Below, in pieces: positions 1 through 11,206 of a DNA stretch of 64,000 nt (the stretch's first letter is position 1; each line of letters starts with the position of its first letter). The notes beneath the pieces were generated by a model, which was given only the letters and a program-made list of their open reading frames with translations, was not told the origin of the DNA and ran no database searches. Both the position numbers and the translations under genes were made by a program. This DNA comes from Cladorrhinum sp. PSN259. Its lineage: Eukaryota > Ascomycota > Sordariomycetes > Sordariales > Podosporaceae. The stretch lies in the NCBI GenBank assembly GCA_033725935.1, contig MU867096.1:310001-374000 (forward strand), read 5' to 3'.

Positions 1-836
1 AGTAGCTGCAAGATGTGGGTCAAGCACTCCTTGGTAACCGTTGACGCTCTTTTGCAGCTTGATCTTGCTGCGAGTATGAAGCCAACCATGCGCCAAAATG
101 TCTCCTCTCTCAGCATTCTGCTGTAGCTCGCTTACAACCTCGTCAATTGGGGGCCCATGATTTGCGCTGTTTTGTAGCCACTCTAACACGGCCTTTCTCT
201 CTCTTGCGGCCGAGTCGGTAAGCAAGAACTCATCCCACCACTCCTTACGCGACTGAGACTGTCCATTTCGGTCTTTGGGCTGTGGTGCGGCTTGGTCGTG
301 GTATCGAAGTGGCAGTGTGCGTCGCAGCAGATCCCAAGTCTGTGCCTCCTCTTCTACACGCCGTAACTCTTCTGAGGTCACAGCGGGGGTTCCATTGTCC
401 GCCTCATCAACATCCATGTCCCCCGAACCCGCCCTCTGGGAACTTCCACCGCGCTGTCGAGATTGGCGTTCACGTAGACGGTCGATGCGCTTTTGTGTAT
501 ATGTGTAGTAGGAGTCGACAAGTTTGTAAACCTGGCCGCGCTTTTCTGCCGGTGATCCCCTGAGATCGGTATTGTAACGGTCCAGTTGGGCGGCAAAGTA
601 GTCGACCTCTTCACCCACCTGTTGGAATTTGCTCTGCTGGTAAGTCATCTCGAGATCGCCGACCGATTCGAGTACGGTGCCTTGTGGGCGGCTTGGTGAG
701 CTGGATTGGGACACCAGGTCGGAGGCTGTTGGGAAGTTCTAATGAATGCAATGTCAGAAATAACGAATTTGGTGCGAATGGCATTGATTCGGCAGACAAC
801 CAAGCGATTGACAATGCTTACAAAAGTGGGCGCCAT
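1..836 (-). CDS. NUP84: Nucleoporin Nup84/Nup107, N-terminal part (3' end beyond window)
   Basis: This is the first 251 codons of a scaffold nucleoporin of the Y-shaped (Nup84/Nup107) subcomplex of the nuclear pore. The model has a 15-base first exon, 822-836, ending MAPTF, an 83-base GT-AG intron at 739-821, and a second exon running off the window at base 1. The frame stays open to the edge. Recognition rests on the segment around bases 180-330, with WDLLRRTLPLRY, then WWDEFLLTDSAARERKAVLEWLQ, GDILAHGWLHTR and VLDPH, an order and spacing I associate with the Nup84/107 helical domain. The first 90 residues are Ser/Gln-rich and include an acidic-polar stretch. The start was chosen because the ATG is followed directly by a canonical donor (gtaagc) whose partner acceptor restores the frame. 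Family assignment is from memory of family sequences, not from a search. Confidence 0.72.
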
Positions 837-1593
837 ATTGTTCTGTGTTGTTGCGACCTTTGAGATTTGTTTGTTCTTTCCAATGAAGCTCCCCTCCAAG
901 TTCCGTAGAAGGATGGAGAACTGAGAGAGCGACTCAGAGCTCTTTAGAATCGAGCTTTAGAAGTGTTGTCGCTTCGCCCGGAAATGATATCGACTGGCTA
1001 TTGCATCCTGTGGCGAAGGGTATAGATGTTGTCGGAATCGCTGCTAGAAATACTCGACGTTGGCGAGTCTGGCGTCTGTTCAAGTATTGCCGGTTTGTCT
1101 TTTGATTGAGGTGCAGATTGCAGCTTGGGGATTGGACGCGGTCGCGTACCTGTAAATGCGGCTCGAAAAATCGGGCTGCCCTGGGCGACGAGCCAACTGC
1201 AAACCTCCATGAGCTCGCAGTGCCAACAACACCGGCACCTGCACTAGCGCAAAATTCCACCAAGCTCTGTCCCACCTCTGCTAGCCTGTCAAAGCACGGA
1301 CCCGTTACCGGCGACGGGTGCACCCAAACGGCCCCACCTGCCGCCAAATCTGGGGCCTAGAAAAAGCTCCAGCAGCACCGAAAATTTGTTCCATTTCTCT
1401 TTTCTTCTTCAAATGTCATAAGGCGTTCGTATTAGAGTCTCGGAACAGGATATTCAATGCTTGTTCAGGTCCACGCGGCCTCTCAGCGCGCTCAACGATA
1501 GCCAAGAAGAATACTGCACTCTCCTTCTAAGTTACCTGATATTATCTTCAGGTGGACACATTGGATGTTTGATACATTTTTTCCTCCTTCATG
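837..1593. other. Intergenic: upstream of NUP84, downstream of CMC4
   Basis: There are 757 bases between two minus-strand genes. Minus-strand frames open at 934-1347 and 998-1210 show no family resemblance and have no splice pair joining them to NUP84. Most likely this is the NUP84 promoter and 5' leader plus the CMC4 3' untranslated region. Confidence 0.5.
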
Positions 1594-1962
1594 TTAAGCG
1601 CCTTTCCTTTGTGCCAGCTTCAGTTTCAACAGACTGGCTTTGGGACAGCTTGCCGTGACGGCGCTCTCGCCGCTTCTTTCGTAAAATGCCTGACAGCACT
1701 CATATAGTGCATCAACAAACTGTTCGCACTTTTCCTGATTGAATCCATTCTTTGTCAAACAGCCTGTGAGAGAGTCCACAAGTTAGCAACATGCAAATTG
1801 TGCGTTCAGGTGCAGAGATTGGGCTGAAGTGTACTCTGTATTGCGCACTAGAGAGAGGCGTATGCCTCACGTCGTCAGTATGGCGTGATATTTACTGTAA
1901 GAATTGTGACGAACCGCTCGTGGATGGCATGGAGGCTCGCTCTTGAGATCTCGTTCAAGCGA
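1594..1962 (-). CDS. CMC4: Cmc4-type twin CX9C mitochondrial intermembrane-space protein (start exon unresolved)
   Basis: This is a small protein of the twin-CX9C family, imported into the mitochondrial intermembrane space by the Mia40 disulfide relay. Coding exons are 1915-1962, a 13-base microexon 1835-1847, and 1594-1763, separated by introns of 67 and 71 bases with GT-AG ends. The joined product reads SLERDLKSEPPCHPRACAIQ, then SCLTKNGF, then CEQFVDALYECC and a C-terminal SCPK segment. That is the Cmc4/p8-MTCP1 pattern: C-X3-A-C-A-I-Q, then paired cysteines about nine residues apart. An in-frame TAG immediately precedes the microexon, so the 67-base intron is needed. The initiator Met must lie upstream. 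One candidate is the ATG at 2047-2049 followed by an unusual donor (gttgtc) and an 84-base intron ending at 1963, giving about 77 residues, normal for the family. Confidence 0.82.
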
Positions 1963-2049
1963 CTGTGACACAACAGCAGGCCAAGTCAGTCATTTCTCAA
2001 TTCCAGATTGTCCAGCATGGAGATAAGAAGTAGGGGGGTTGACAACCAT

Positions 2050-3153
2050 TTCGGCAGTTATACCCTGTTCAGGTCGATGCTGGTTGCCTCAAGGCTTATT
2101 GTCTTCGGTCAATCTTCCTCTCCAAAGAACATGAGAACTCAGATCTACGATTGGTGATATTTCAGCGGAAGGTTGATGTACAGTTCCTGGAAAGGAGACA
2201 AACGGTGGGATGAAACGGGAACGATGATGTCAGGCCCCCCCTTGTTCAACCCGTCTCCATTAGATATTCAACGCCGCTAGTTTTATCCTTGTCTTCGATA
2301 TTATCATTACAAGTAGTACGGCAAGGCAAGTCTTTCGAGTACAATACACCGAGCTGGTAAATGGGGAGGAAACCCAGGGGCACCACCAAATGTAGAGACC
2401 GTGGCCTTTTCAGGATTATAAGCAGCAAATATGGCAAGAACATTGAGTAATAGAAGGAAGCCAAAAGTCTCAGGAACGTGTACCCAGTTTACACTACGCA
2501 CCTGAATTTCTCCCGTTGTGAATCCATCGCTGTCTGTCAAGAAAGCGGAATGCTTGTGGTTCTTTTGCCCTCTAAATCGGTAACTTTCCGTCAGTTGTTG
2601 TCGCCTGGCGCTGCCTCCTCTCGTTTGGGCCATCCCTTCATTGCATCTTCCCACCTTCCCCGGGCCTGGAACCTTAAATCCAACAAGCCCCACCACAGAA
2701 TATCCCCCGCCACCACTGGACCCCATTCATCCCACCTTCACGCAATAGCTGACTGATTCTCTTCGCTTCTTTTCAGACTTCGACAATCCTCAGGAAACAC
2801 TTTCTTTCGGGTTGTCGCTTTCCCTCTGCCTTTCTACAACCAACAAACGGCCTTTTGTGCCCATCAATCTTCTTTCACCGGAATTTTGCGATCGCAAAGT
2901 AAGTTGCCCCTCCTCGCTACGCGCGCTTCATGCTATTCTGCCTCTCCGTCCCAAGGCAACAACCCTCATCTTCCGCCAGTTACCGCTTCCACAGCTATTT
3001 ACCTCCCACACCCAAAATTTGAAGATCTCAAGGTATTCTTGATCGAAATCAGAAACAACCAAACTCTCTAACTCTTCTCAAACGCCCAGAACTCGCGAAA
3101 CCTCGATTCCGTAACCTTCAAACGACAAATCTTGACCACATTCTCAAACAACA
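2050..3153. promoter_or_regulatory. Divergent intergenic region CMC4 / SUMO with pyrimidine-rich leader
   Basis: About 1.1 kb separates CMC4 and the SUMO gene, which point away from each other. The last 400 bases before the SUMO start (about 2755-3150) are strongly C/T-rich with repeated tctt and ccct runs, typical of promoters and leaders of highly expressed filamentous-fungal genes. No TATA box was assigned. A minus-strand open frame at 2307-2726 has no family features and is taken as chance. Confidence 0.45.
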
Positions 3154-3546
3154 ATGGCCGACGCAGCAGACAACGGTTCACCCCACATGGGCGGCGGCGG
3201 CGGCCCTGCTGCCGATGCGCCTGCCCCTGCCGGTGGTGAGCACCTCAACATCAAGGTCACCGACAACAACAACGAGGTCTTTTTCAAAATCAAACGGTCT
3301 ACTAAGCTCGAGAAATTGATGACTGCCTTTTGCGAGAGACAGGGCAAGAGTCTCACATCTGTCCGCTTCCTCTTTGAGGGACAGCGTGTTCAGCCCACTG
3401 ATACCCCGGACACGGTAAGTGTTGGGTTTAGCCCTCCCTTTCAATTCTCATTATTATGGTTATTGATGAAATATTCCTCCATACAGCTGGAGATGCAGGA
3501 TGGAGACTGTCTGGAGGTCCATCAGGAGCAAGTCGGTGGATGCTAA
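3154..3546 (+). CDS. SMT3: SUMO (small ubiquitin-like modifier)
   Basis: Ubiquitin-like modifier conjugated to lysines of nuclear and septin targets by the E1 Aos1-Uba2 and the E2 Ubc9. Exons 3154-3414 and 3487-3546 join across a 72-base intron to give 106 residues. The first 30 residues are a flexible Gly/Ala/Pro-rich tail. The ubiquitin fold follows, with HLNIKVTDNNNEVFFKIKR, then LMTAFCERQGKS, then VRFLFEGQRV (beta-grasp strands and Rad60/SUMO signature), then LEMQDGDCLEVHQEQVGGC. The diglycine is followed by a single Cys, so the precursor needs removal of one residue by a Ulp-type protease to expose Gly-Gly. The intron contains no in-frame stop and is a multiple of three, so an unspliced transcript would still encode a full chain with 24 extra residues. 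It is the only ubiquitin-like protein seen in the window. Confidence 0.95.
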   Translation: MADAADNGSPHMGGGGGPAADAPAPAGGEHLNIKVTDNNNEVFFKIKRSTKLEKLMTAFCERQGKSLTSVRFLFEGQRVQPTDTPDTVSVGFSPPFQFSLLWLLMKYSSIQLEMQDGDCLEVHQEQVGGC

Positions 3547-4715
3547 GCCCAGTGGCTCTTTCTCTCAAGCTTCATATCACGGCATACCTACATAACAAGG
3601 GGGCCCGAACGGTAGCTATGTAGACGACAAGACTTCATGGACAGGAAGATCTTTTTCTCTTTGCAAATTGTCGTCGGGTGGCGAAGGTCGGTAGGGCGAG
3701 AAGGAACATTTTTTTGATGAAACGATTGATTCATCAATCGGTGCGGAAGGCGAACAGAGGAATCGGGGCGGGCGGTATCTTTTCTTTCCTGGGTTGATTT
3801 TGTGTGCTTTTATTACTGCCAGTGATTTGAGAAGGGCGCAATTCTGGCGTAAATTTCTGGCTGGTTTCGGGATGAATTGCAACCTCTTTTTCTTCCTGAG
3901 GAAATGAGGGATACCAAAGCAAAACCGCTATCGCCATGTATCTATGGTTCTTTATGAAGCGATATATGATGGTTGGGAAGTCATTCTTTTCGCAACAGAA
4001 CAGATGATTCAGAATTTCCCAAGGTCACGGGTGTAGAAGTTAACCATTTCGTCTCTCCTCTAATCAGTCCTTTTCAAGAAGTCAGCTACTAATGAGCCTA
4101 CACTGCAAATGAATAAAAGGCTAACAGGTTCATGATAACATGCCCTGTTGGCCTAGTTATTGAAGAACTTTGGCCTCGTAATGTAGTTGATTTTGGTGTT
4201 GTACAAACAGCAAACCTCCATAGGACACCAAATTCCAAACTGTACCCATAAATTCAGGATTTCTGAACGCGACGAACATCGAGTAAAGTCCCTGGCAAGA
4301 AATTTTGGAGAAGTCTTTTTCTCATATTGTGCTATCATATTCTCAACGGGGAAAAAAAACCATACATATTCAGATATAACGCCCCGTACACTACCCTACC
4401 CCAAACAAAGGCTCGTTAAATGCTTCCTTCTCGTCCTCCTTCCATGATCCAGTTATCCACACAAGTTTACCTCTCCTATTCTTACCTATCCATCAATCCA
4501 ACATCAATCTAACCCCCCTCCTATCTCGCTGTTCCAATACGATGCAGATTTTTTTTCCTTTCCAACAACATGCTTTGTTTAGTAATCAACAAACGCCCAT
4601 GCAGGAGAAAAGAAAGAGCAATACACATCAATCCTGATCCTTGATCCACCCAACCAAATACAGACACAGAGGGAGCGAAAGTAAAACGCCACATCCGCCC
4701 TCATTATCTTCAAGT
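3547..4715. other. Convergent intergenic region SUMO / LIM protein
   Basis: This is 1.17 kb of shared 3' sequence between two convergent genes. The part next to the LIM gene (about 4330-4700) is C/A-rich on the plus strand, i.e. T/G-rich in the LIM transcript. No gene, RNA or repeat could be supported. Confidence 0.5.
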
Positions 4716-7411
4716 TTAAGCCTTCAACTCAGCTTCCATGCACCCTGTACACAAAACCCCCCTCCCCTCCTGCGGGAAGATCTGTCCGTCATCAAATCCA
4801 CCGCCGCACACGGCGCACCTAAAGCACTCATCATGCCACTCCCCTCCCAGAGCTCTAATATACTGCCCAATTACAGCAAGCTTGCATCTCTTACACTTGG
4901 GCGCCCTCCTCTCCGTTCTCTTCGTCTGACAACTCACGCACCAGGCATACCCATCCTTCTCAATGTGCGTCATGCCCTTCTCAAAGGGATCACCACACTC
5001 GGCACAAAAGAAATGACCAAAGTGCCAGTGCGCACCCAGGGCAACGACGTGCTCGCCCATGATGGGCGTCTTGCAATGCTTGCATTTGGGGGCAAACAGT
5101 TCGTGCCAATCCAAGTGGCAGTAAAACCGCAAGCGCTCGTCACCGTCCTCCGCCATTGTCTCTCCGGGCGTTTCGGGCAGTCTTTCCCCCCTTGCTCGAC
5201 GAGCAATACGCTCTAGTCGGGCGGCGCGGAAATGATCCGGCTCTGGTGAAATCTCGAGAGCCTCGAGTGAGGTTCCGCACGAGTAGCAGGTGAAGCACTG
5301 AGGATGGAACCGTTCAGAACTTCCTGCCAAGGATACGAAGCGACCTTCGATAGGCCCTCCGCATTCGTGGCAGCAAGCAGTTGCTCGACTGCCCATAGGC
5401 CTGGGATCTGGAGACCAGTACCCGCGACGCTGGCCCGCTGCCGGTTGTCGGATGCGAGGTGCGTTGGGCTGAGGCGTGGGAAGCGGGCGCCTGGACCCAC
5501 CAGCGCTTGGTGTTGGGTTCGAGCTTGCAGCATCATCTGGCGTCACGATAATGGGAATACCAGAGGCATTGTTATCATTGCCCCCCGCTGCTTCGATGAC
5601 AATAGATGGTATGTTGGAAGAATCATCAGATACCGAGATCATCGGTACTGACGGCCCGTCTACCTGAATGGTTGGTGGGGGTGGTTGGGGGAGTGAGCGA
5701 CGACCGGCAGGCGAGCGCGAAGAGGACGACGACGGGGCCGAAAAATCATCCGTAACAGAGATAGCAGGGATCGCTTGCGCTTGGCTTTGTTGAGGCTGCT
5801 GCTGCTGCTGCTGCTGCTGCTTGGGGATGATTCGTCCAGGGGTGAGGCACACGGGGTGGTCTTCGGGTCGTCCGAATCTTCTCGACGATTCTGACTTGTC
5901 GTCAGTAGCCTCCTCATGGGGCTTCCAATTCTTGTCAAAGCTTACGATTGGCCGACCCGGGGCATCACTGACAGCAGACGGCGTTGGCAATGCCCGGCTG
6001 CGCTCTTTCAGGGTCTTGCTGGTGGCCTGTTTAATGTCTTCACCTCTAACCTCCATGCCGTGCTTCCGAGGAACGTCCTCGCGGATCTCTGGTGCCGCAG
6101 GGCGCGTATTGGTAGTGTACGCGGGGTTCCGAGACTGAGAAGGAGGATTTCGGTGTATCTCGTACCTGTTTGGGGGCTTCTGAGAGGGTGGATTATAGAG
6201 CACCGACGAAGGCACCTTGGGCGCAAACTGCACTCGGTTCAATGGGCTCCTTGGTTTTGATTGCAGCGCCGGGGCCGCATCTTTCGGCTTTTCCGGGGTT
6301 GTTTCAGTTTTTTCATCTGAATCATCATCCGGTTCTTCCCAGATCTGATCTCCAGAAAAGGGCTTTTGAACTTCACCGCTGATGTTTCTTCTCAGACTGC
6401 TTCGTCGACGTCCCCCAGCCCCTGAACTTGAACCAGATCCACTCGAAGATGTACCGTAATTCTTGGAAACCCGGTGCTTGGTATCCTTTGAAGAGTCTAG
6501 GCTTGTCCGTGAAGAGCCCACTCCGATATCAGACTGCTGCCGGGTAGAGCTGAGGGATGGGCGGCTGCGGAGAGATGCTATTCCATCACCTTCACTAGAG
6601 GTTGGAGATACTGAGCCTGAGGTAGAATTTCTGGCAAGCCCAGTTGGTACCACATCGCCCCCGTACATCCCCGTGCTTGCGGTACGTGCGTGTGCGTAGC
6701 TGTCCTTGCGAAGATGGGATTTATATCGATATGGAGCTCCTGGCTGAGGCACTTGGCCCGGATGCTCATGTTGCCAGACAAGCTCGGCGGCCTCGTCGAG
6801 AGCAGCATTGTAGATACGTTTCTCCTCGGTATCCTCGACGTCGCCTTCTTCCTGCCCGGTTTGGCCTTTGATGTCCATGTCCTCCATCGCTTGACGTAAT
6901 GACACCGCTTCCTCCTTTTCCATCCATCTCTGACCGCGCTCCATGTACGTGGCGCTTGGCACAACCTCTGATGGTTTCAACGGCTGGACTGGGCGGCTGG
7001 GATAATAGTCCCTTCCCCGGACCATGTTGGAATATCTCGATGATATGCTGCCTGACATTGATGGTCGACTGGAAGATGGCGGAACGGCATTGGCGTCGGT
7101 GTGAATCGATGACGTCTCTGATGGCGACCAAGCACCGCCCATGGAGGCCCGTGTAGGCGATTGCGCAGCTGACTCTCGTGACTTTGTCGGTGAAGGGGGC
7201 AGAGGGCGAGCACCACTAGGTCTATTGATACGATTATTTCGCAGATCTGCGAGATAAGTGGCTACAAGGACCGTCAGCAACAATACGGTCTTCCCAATCA
7301 AGAGATCCAGGGGAACTGACCGAATTGTTCGTTGGACATGTAGGAAGGCGACGGAGGCGTCACCTTGCGGGTGGTGGAGCTCCGCTCCTTGGATTTGCTC
7401 CGTGCAAACAT
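4716..7411 (-). CDS. PXL1: Paxillin-like protein with three C-terminal LIM domains
   Basis: Fungal paxillin-like scaffold. In yeasts the family (Pxl1) acts at polarity sites and the cytokinetic ring with Rho GTPases and calcineurin. Exon 1 is 7321-7411 (MFARSKSKERSSTTRK), the 59-base intron is 7262-7320, and exon 2 is 4716-7261, giving 878 residues. Residues 31-660 are low complexity, rich in Ser/Pro/Arg, with an eight-residue polyglutamine coded by a CAG tract near 5797-5820. Three LIM zinc fingers fill residues about 661-878: CHEC start, then PKCKHC, then PKCKRC, ending CTGCMEAELKA. LIM1 carries about 30 extra residues, charged and Arg-rich, between its two zinc modules. A longer open frame starting at 7460 was rejected, because it reads through the intron and replaces the conserved start. 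The exact orthologue name is from family knowledge; the LIM count is seen directly. Confidence 0.85.
5795..5820 (-). repeat. CAG trinucleotide repeat coding polyglutamine
   Basis: About eight consecutive CAG codons (CTG on the plus strand) inside the disordered part of the LIM protein. Being a pure codon repeat, it is a likely site of length variation between strains. Confidence 0.9.
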
Positions 7412-9051
7412 GGCCCGGCGTCGCGAATTGATACAGAATAATAATGATGATGCTTAACAAAGTGAGGTGAGATCAGATAGGTTAGGCGGATGAGATGAGT
7501 TAAGTGAAGTTGGTTAGGTCCGGCAGTCAGGTCGCCCAGGTAGGTAGCGGGACTGCCAGGGGATTTATGGCGTCGTCCAAGCTTCCTAGCAGGTATGCTA
7601 ACCCCCCACCTATAGAAGCTACTTCTAATTGTTTATCATGGACGAGTGAGTTCCTGTGCAGTGCATCCAGACCCAATGTTTCGTTTCGAGGGCGAGGTTG
7701 CTAGGCAGAATGCACGGCGGGTACGACGTTGGACAGGGAGAGCTCACCGTGAGTTGAGTCAAATGGAGGTCTGGGTGCCCATGGAAAACTGGAGAAGCAT
7801 GTTGCTGCGATTGGACCACGCATGTGTGACAAACAAGGGGTTCCCCAGGCGACCAGCGCTACTGTGCGAAAGCGGCTGCTGAGGGATGCAAGACACCACC
7901 CAGAGGTCAGGTACGTACCTGAATTTTAACCGAGCACGCCGGGTACATGGCAATTGGTCACATGGAACCTTGCCTCGTCTGATAAACAACCTTGGAACAA
8001 CATCAACAAAGAACCATGGAAGAAAGATGTCCGAGTTCGAAAGGATTCCTCAACTCACCGTACCCATAACATCCCAGCCCCAATTGCAAGTTCGGCCCAC
8101 ATCAGACATCCACTCGAAGACAGAAGATGCTTCGGAACCGGACGGCTCGTCTTGGTCTTCCCCGCACCACTTGATCTTGGCTCCACCTGCGTCACACCAG
8201 AAGCCCACGACAACGGCCACACCCAGCTCGTACAGCTGGTGAACACCACATTCAGCTGATGGCTTATTCATCAGTGAGCTCTTGGTTTTCTTCCCGTGAA
8301 TTATTTCCGAACACGGCAGTTACCTTCCATTTTCAAGGATGCTCAGAGCCAACATGAAACTAGCGAGGACTATACATCTCCATGACAGAAGAAGGTTTTA
8401 TGGAAATCAATTGGCTCGACATTGATAATTTAAGCGGTGTATGTTTAGGTTTTCACGTGTCCGTGGATCCTATAAAACCAGCCTCTCTCCATTTTTCAAT
8501 GGCTCTTTTGCTCTTTTTGATGGAGAAATCTTGATGGAAAACGCAACATGAGCAAACACCAAGCAACGGCAGCCGGATCCGCTTTGCCGAGCAACGGCAA
8601 GGTATCCATCATCCAGGTGACAGGCAGGGTGTTCGTCGCCTCGGCCGAGCTACCACACCATTCTCCGAAAAGGAAGGATATGGATCCAATGTAATCGGCT
8701 AGGGCGTATCAAGATGGGTGTAGTGTAGTGTAAGAGGTAAGTAAGAGAAAGGGAGAGGGAAAAATTGGGAATCACTTTTCCCCCCAAGGATTCTGTCATC
8801 GATCTCCCGTCTCTTCCCCTTTTTTTGTTACTCCCAGGGTGGCCAAGAAAAAAAAGGAAGGACTTTTCCGGGAATAACATCTTGTTCCCCAACTTCCTCA
8901 AATCCCTTTTCCCTTTTTCTTGCATTGCTGTAACTTTTCATCATTGTTAAAGCTAAGTCTTTTGTAATTTTTATTTTGTTTTTTTTTTGCCTCCATGTTC
9001 GTATATAAGTTTTGATATTGTTGGAAAATCACCAACAAATCCTCCCAAACC
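7412..9051. promoter_or_regulatory. Divergent intergenic region LIM protein / MFS transporter
   Basis: 1.64 kb between two genes transcribed away from each other. Several short frames on both strands (for example around 7886-8270) overlap each other and show no domain. An A/T-rich patch with poly-T lies at about 8860-9000, just before the transporter start. Taken as promoter sequence for both genes. Confidence 0.45.
9001..9008 (+). promoter_or_regulatory. TATA-like element upstream of MFS transporter
   Basis: The sequence gtatataa lies 44 bases before the transporter ATG at 9052. The spacing is short for a fungal leader but possible. Inference only. Confidence 0.3.
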
Positions 9052-10895
9052 ATGGCGGCCGTTCCGAACTTGGCCAGAGCGGTTGGCCAAACCCCTATCG
9101 AATCTGAGTTTGCATTGACTACTGAGAGACCTTCTCTGGATGGTGTCTTGGCTGGGGGAAAAGCAGGTGAGAGTGATTCATCTGCACTGGAAGAGGTTGA
9201 GTTCAAGGAAGGCGGATATGGATGGTAAGTGTTTGGAAGACTCTTCACCTACCTATCACTTTGGCGTCGGTTCTAAAGTCTGACTCGAGTCGTTATGTAG
9301 GGCCGTTGTTACTTCTGTGGCAATAGTAAATGCCCACACCTGGGGTTTAAACTCTTCCTACGCCGTCTTCTTGGCTTACTACCTGCGCTCCGGCTTTCTG
9401 GGAGGTTCATCGCCCCTTGCCTTTGCATTTGTTGGCGGTCTTTCCATCTCAATATCAATGCTTGTGTCTCCATTGGTTACATGGTGCATTGGTCAATGGG
9501 GAACCAAAAAAACGTTTTGGGTAGGAGTAGTCTTTGAAGCGTAAGTGGCTCGAGTCAGGCTGAGGGTTACCTAATGTTGACCTTTCTCTCTCAGTGTCTC
9601 GTTCATTGGCGCCTCATTTGCCACTCACGTCTGGCACCTTCTACTCTCGCAAGGTCTATGCTTCGGCATAGGGCTCGGCTTCTGCTTCACCTCGACAGTT
9701 GGCTTGGTCCCTCAATGGTTCACCAAAAAACGGTCCTTTGCCAATGGCATCGCCGCAGCAGGTTCCGGATTCGGTGGTCTCACCTACTCCCTGGCAACCA
9801 ATGCTATGATTACTAACCTAGGTCTCGCGTGGGCGTTCCGTATCTTGGCTATCCTCGCCTTTGTGGTGAACGGAGCTTGCAGTTTGGTGTTGAAAGACCG
9901 CAACAAGGCCGTTGGAGCCAAGCATATAGCGTTCCACGTTGATCTCTTCAAGCTCAAAGAGTATTGGCTGTTTCTGGGATGGGGATTCTTCAGTCTCCTG
10001 AGCTATGTCATCATCGTCTTCTCGATTGCAGACTATGCCCGGCAGGTTGGCTTCACTGCTAGTCAGGGATCAGTTGTGGCCGCGATATTTAATCGTAGGT
10101 TTCTCATTCTCACACTCTACGTATAGTCTTACTTACATGTTTCCCTCCTCCAGTGTCACAAGGCCTCGGCCGGCCTCTAATTGGCCTAGCCAGTGATCGA
10201 GTTGGAAGAATCAACGTGGCTGGGCTCGGGACTTTGATCGCTGGAACTGCCGCCTTTCTTCTCTGGATTCTTGCTGGACAGAATTATGCCGGTCTTATCG
10301 TTTACTCGCTCTTCGGTGCGTTTGCCGGTAGTATCTGGCCTTGCGTAGCCCCTGTGGGTGCCGAGGTAGTTGGGTTGCAATTACTGCCTTCTGGTAAGTC
10401 TGACAAATTCTCACAAATGTCTTCATGTTTGTAAGATAGCTAACTACTTTGCGTGAAATAGCACTATCCATATACTGGCTTGCATTGGTCCTTCCGGCGA
10501 CCTTGTGAGTTTTCATACACCCAAAATGCCTCTCTTCTCAACCAACTAACTTCATCACAGTGCAGAGGTGATTGGTCTGGAGCTTAGGACCTCGGGAGTG
10601 GACGGGTACCTCAACGTCCAGCTCTTTACCGGAATAATGTTCATGGTCGCATTCATATTCAGTACGTATCCATATATCTCTCCCACCTCGCTCTTTGATT
10701 CCAACCAGTTTTTAACCCCTCATCCCAGTTTGGTTCCTAAGGTCATGGAAGCTTGAACAGATCGAGCTGTTGGCACTAGACAGCGCCGAGAAACCAGATG
10801 CTGCTGCTATCCGTCCGAGCAGCACACACACCAAAAGAAAGGTTGGAAAGATCACCTCATACATCAAGAACATGTTTGTTCTTAAGCGCGTATGA
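9052..10895 (+). CDS. MFS transporter, monocarboxylate-porter (MCH/MCT) type
   Basis: Predicted plasma- or organelle-membrane permease of the monocarboxylate porter family. Seven exons (9052-9224, 9301-9540, 9595-10094, 10154-10393, 10462-10504, 10561-10661, 10729-10895) join in frame to 487 residues ending MFVLKRV. Diagnostic features are GGYGWAVV followed by HTWGLNSSYAVFLAYYL in the first membrane helix, PQWFTKKRSFANGIAAAGSGFGG in the helix 4-5 region, and RPLIGLASDRVGR at the start of the second half, the usual MFS loop motif. Twelve hydrophobic segments are expected from the pattern. The N-terminal tail of about 55 residues is acidic and cytosolic-looking. Yeast relatives (Mch family) include Mch5, a riboflavin transporter, and members with unknown cargo, so the substrate cannot be named. 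It faces the fused CoA ligase tail to tail with only about 310 bases between. Confidence 0.88.
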
Positions 10896-11206
10896 TGCGA
10901 ATACGTTATAAGACAAGATGAGGCATATTTGCATCATTTGGATTTTCATGGCAGCCCCCATAGATTATGGATGGAGGAGTCGTCTAATAAGCGTGGGTAA
11001 TGAATTACGATACACGACAGAATCACGCATAGAATGTACATAGAATTTTAATGAAACTATTCAGCGACTGCAGCCTCTTCTCCCTTCTTCTATTCTTTTA
11101 GTGGAGTGATGGATATATTGTAAACCACTTGAGAGGCCTAATTTTATTCTTATCTTTATTTATTTTTATCTCCCTGAAACCTCTTTCCTACCATTAGCAA
11201 CATCGC
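10896..11206. other. Convergent intergenic region MFS / CoA-ligase fusion
   Basis: 311 bases of shared 3' sequence, A/T-rich toward 11090-11190 (poly-T and tatt runs), suitable for polyadenylation of both transcripts. Nothing else was seen. Confidence 0.5.

Noticed and set aside
934..1347. Minus-strand open frames upstream of NUP84
   Set aside because: No splice pair connects them to NUP84, no domain is visible, and a well-placed start with donor exists at 836.
2307..2726. 139-codon minus-strand frame with a hydrophobic stretch
   Set aside because: It lies in the SUMO promoter and leader, is the reverse of a C/T-rich tract, and has no family features.
4641..5216. 191-codon plus-strand frame
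   Set aside because: Antisense shadow of the LIM-coding exon.
7262..7460. Longer N terminus for the LIM protein (start at 7460)
   Set aside because: It reads through a GT-AG intron. Splicing instead gives a basic MFARSKSKE start in frame with the rest.
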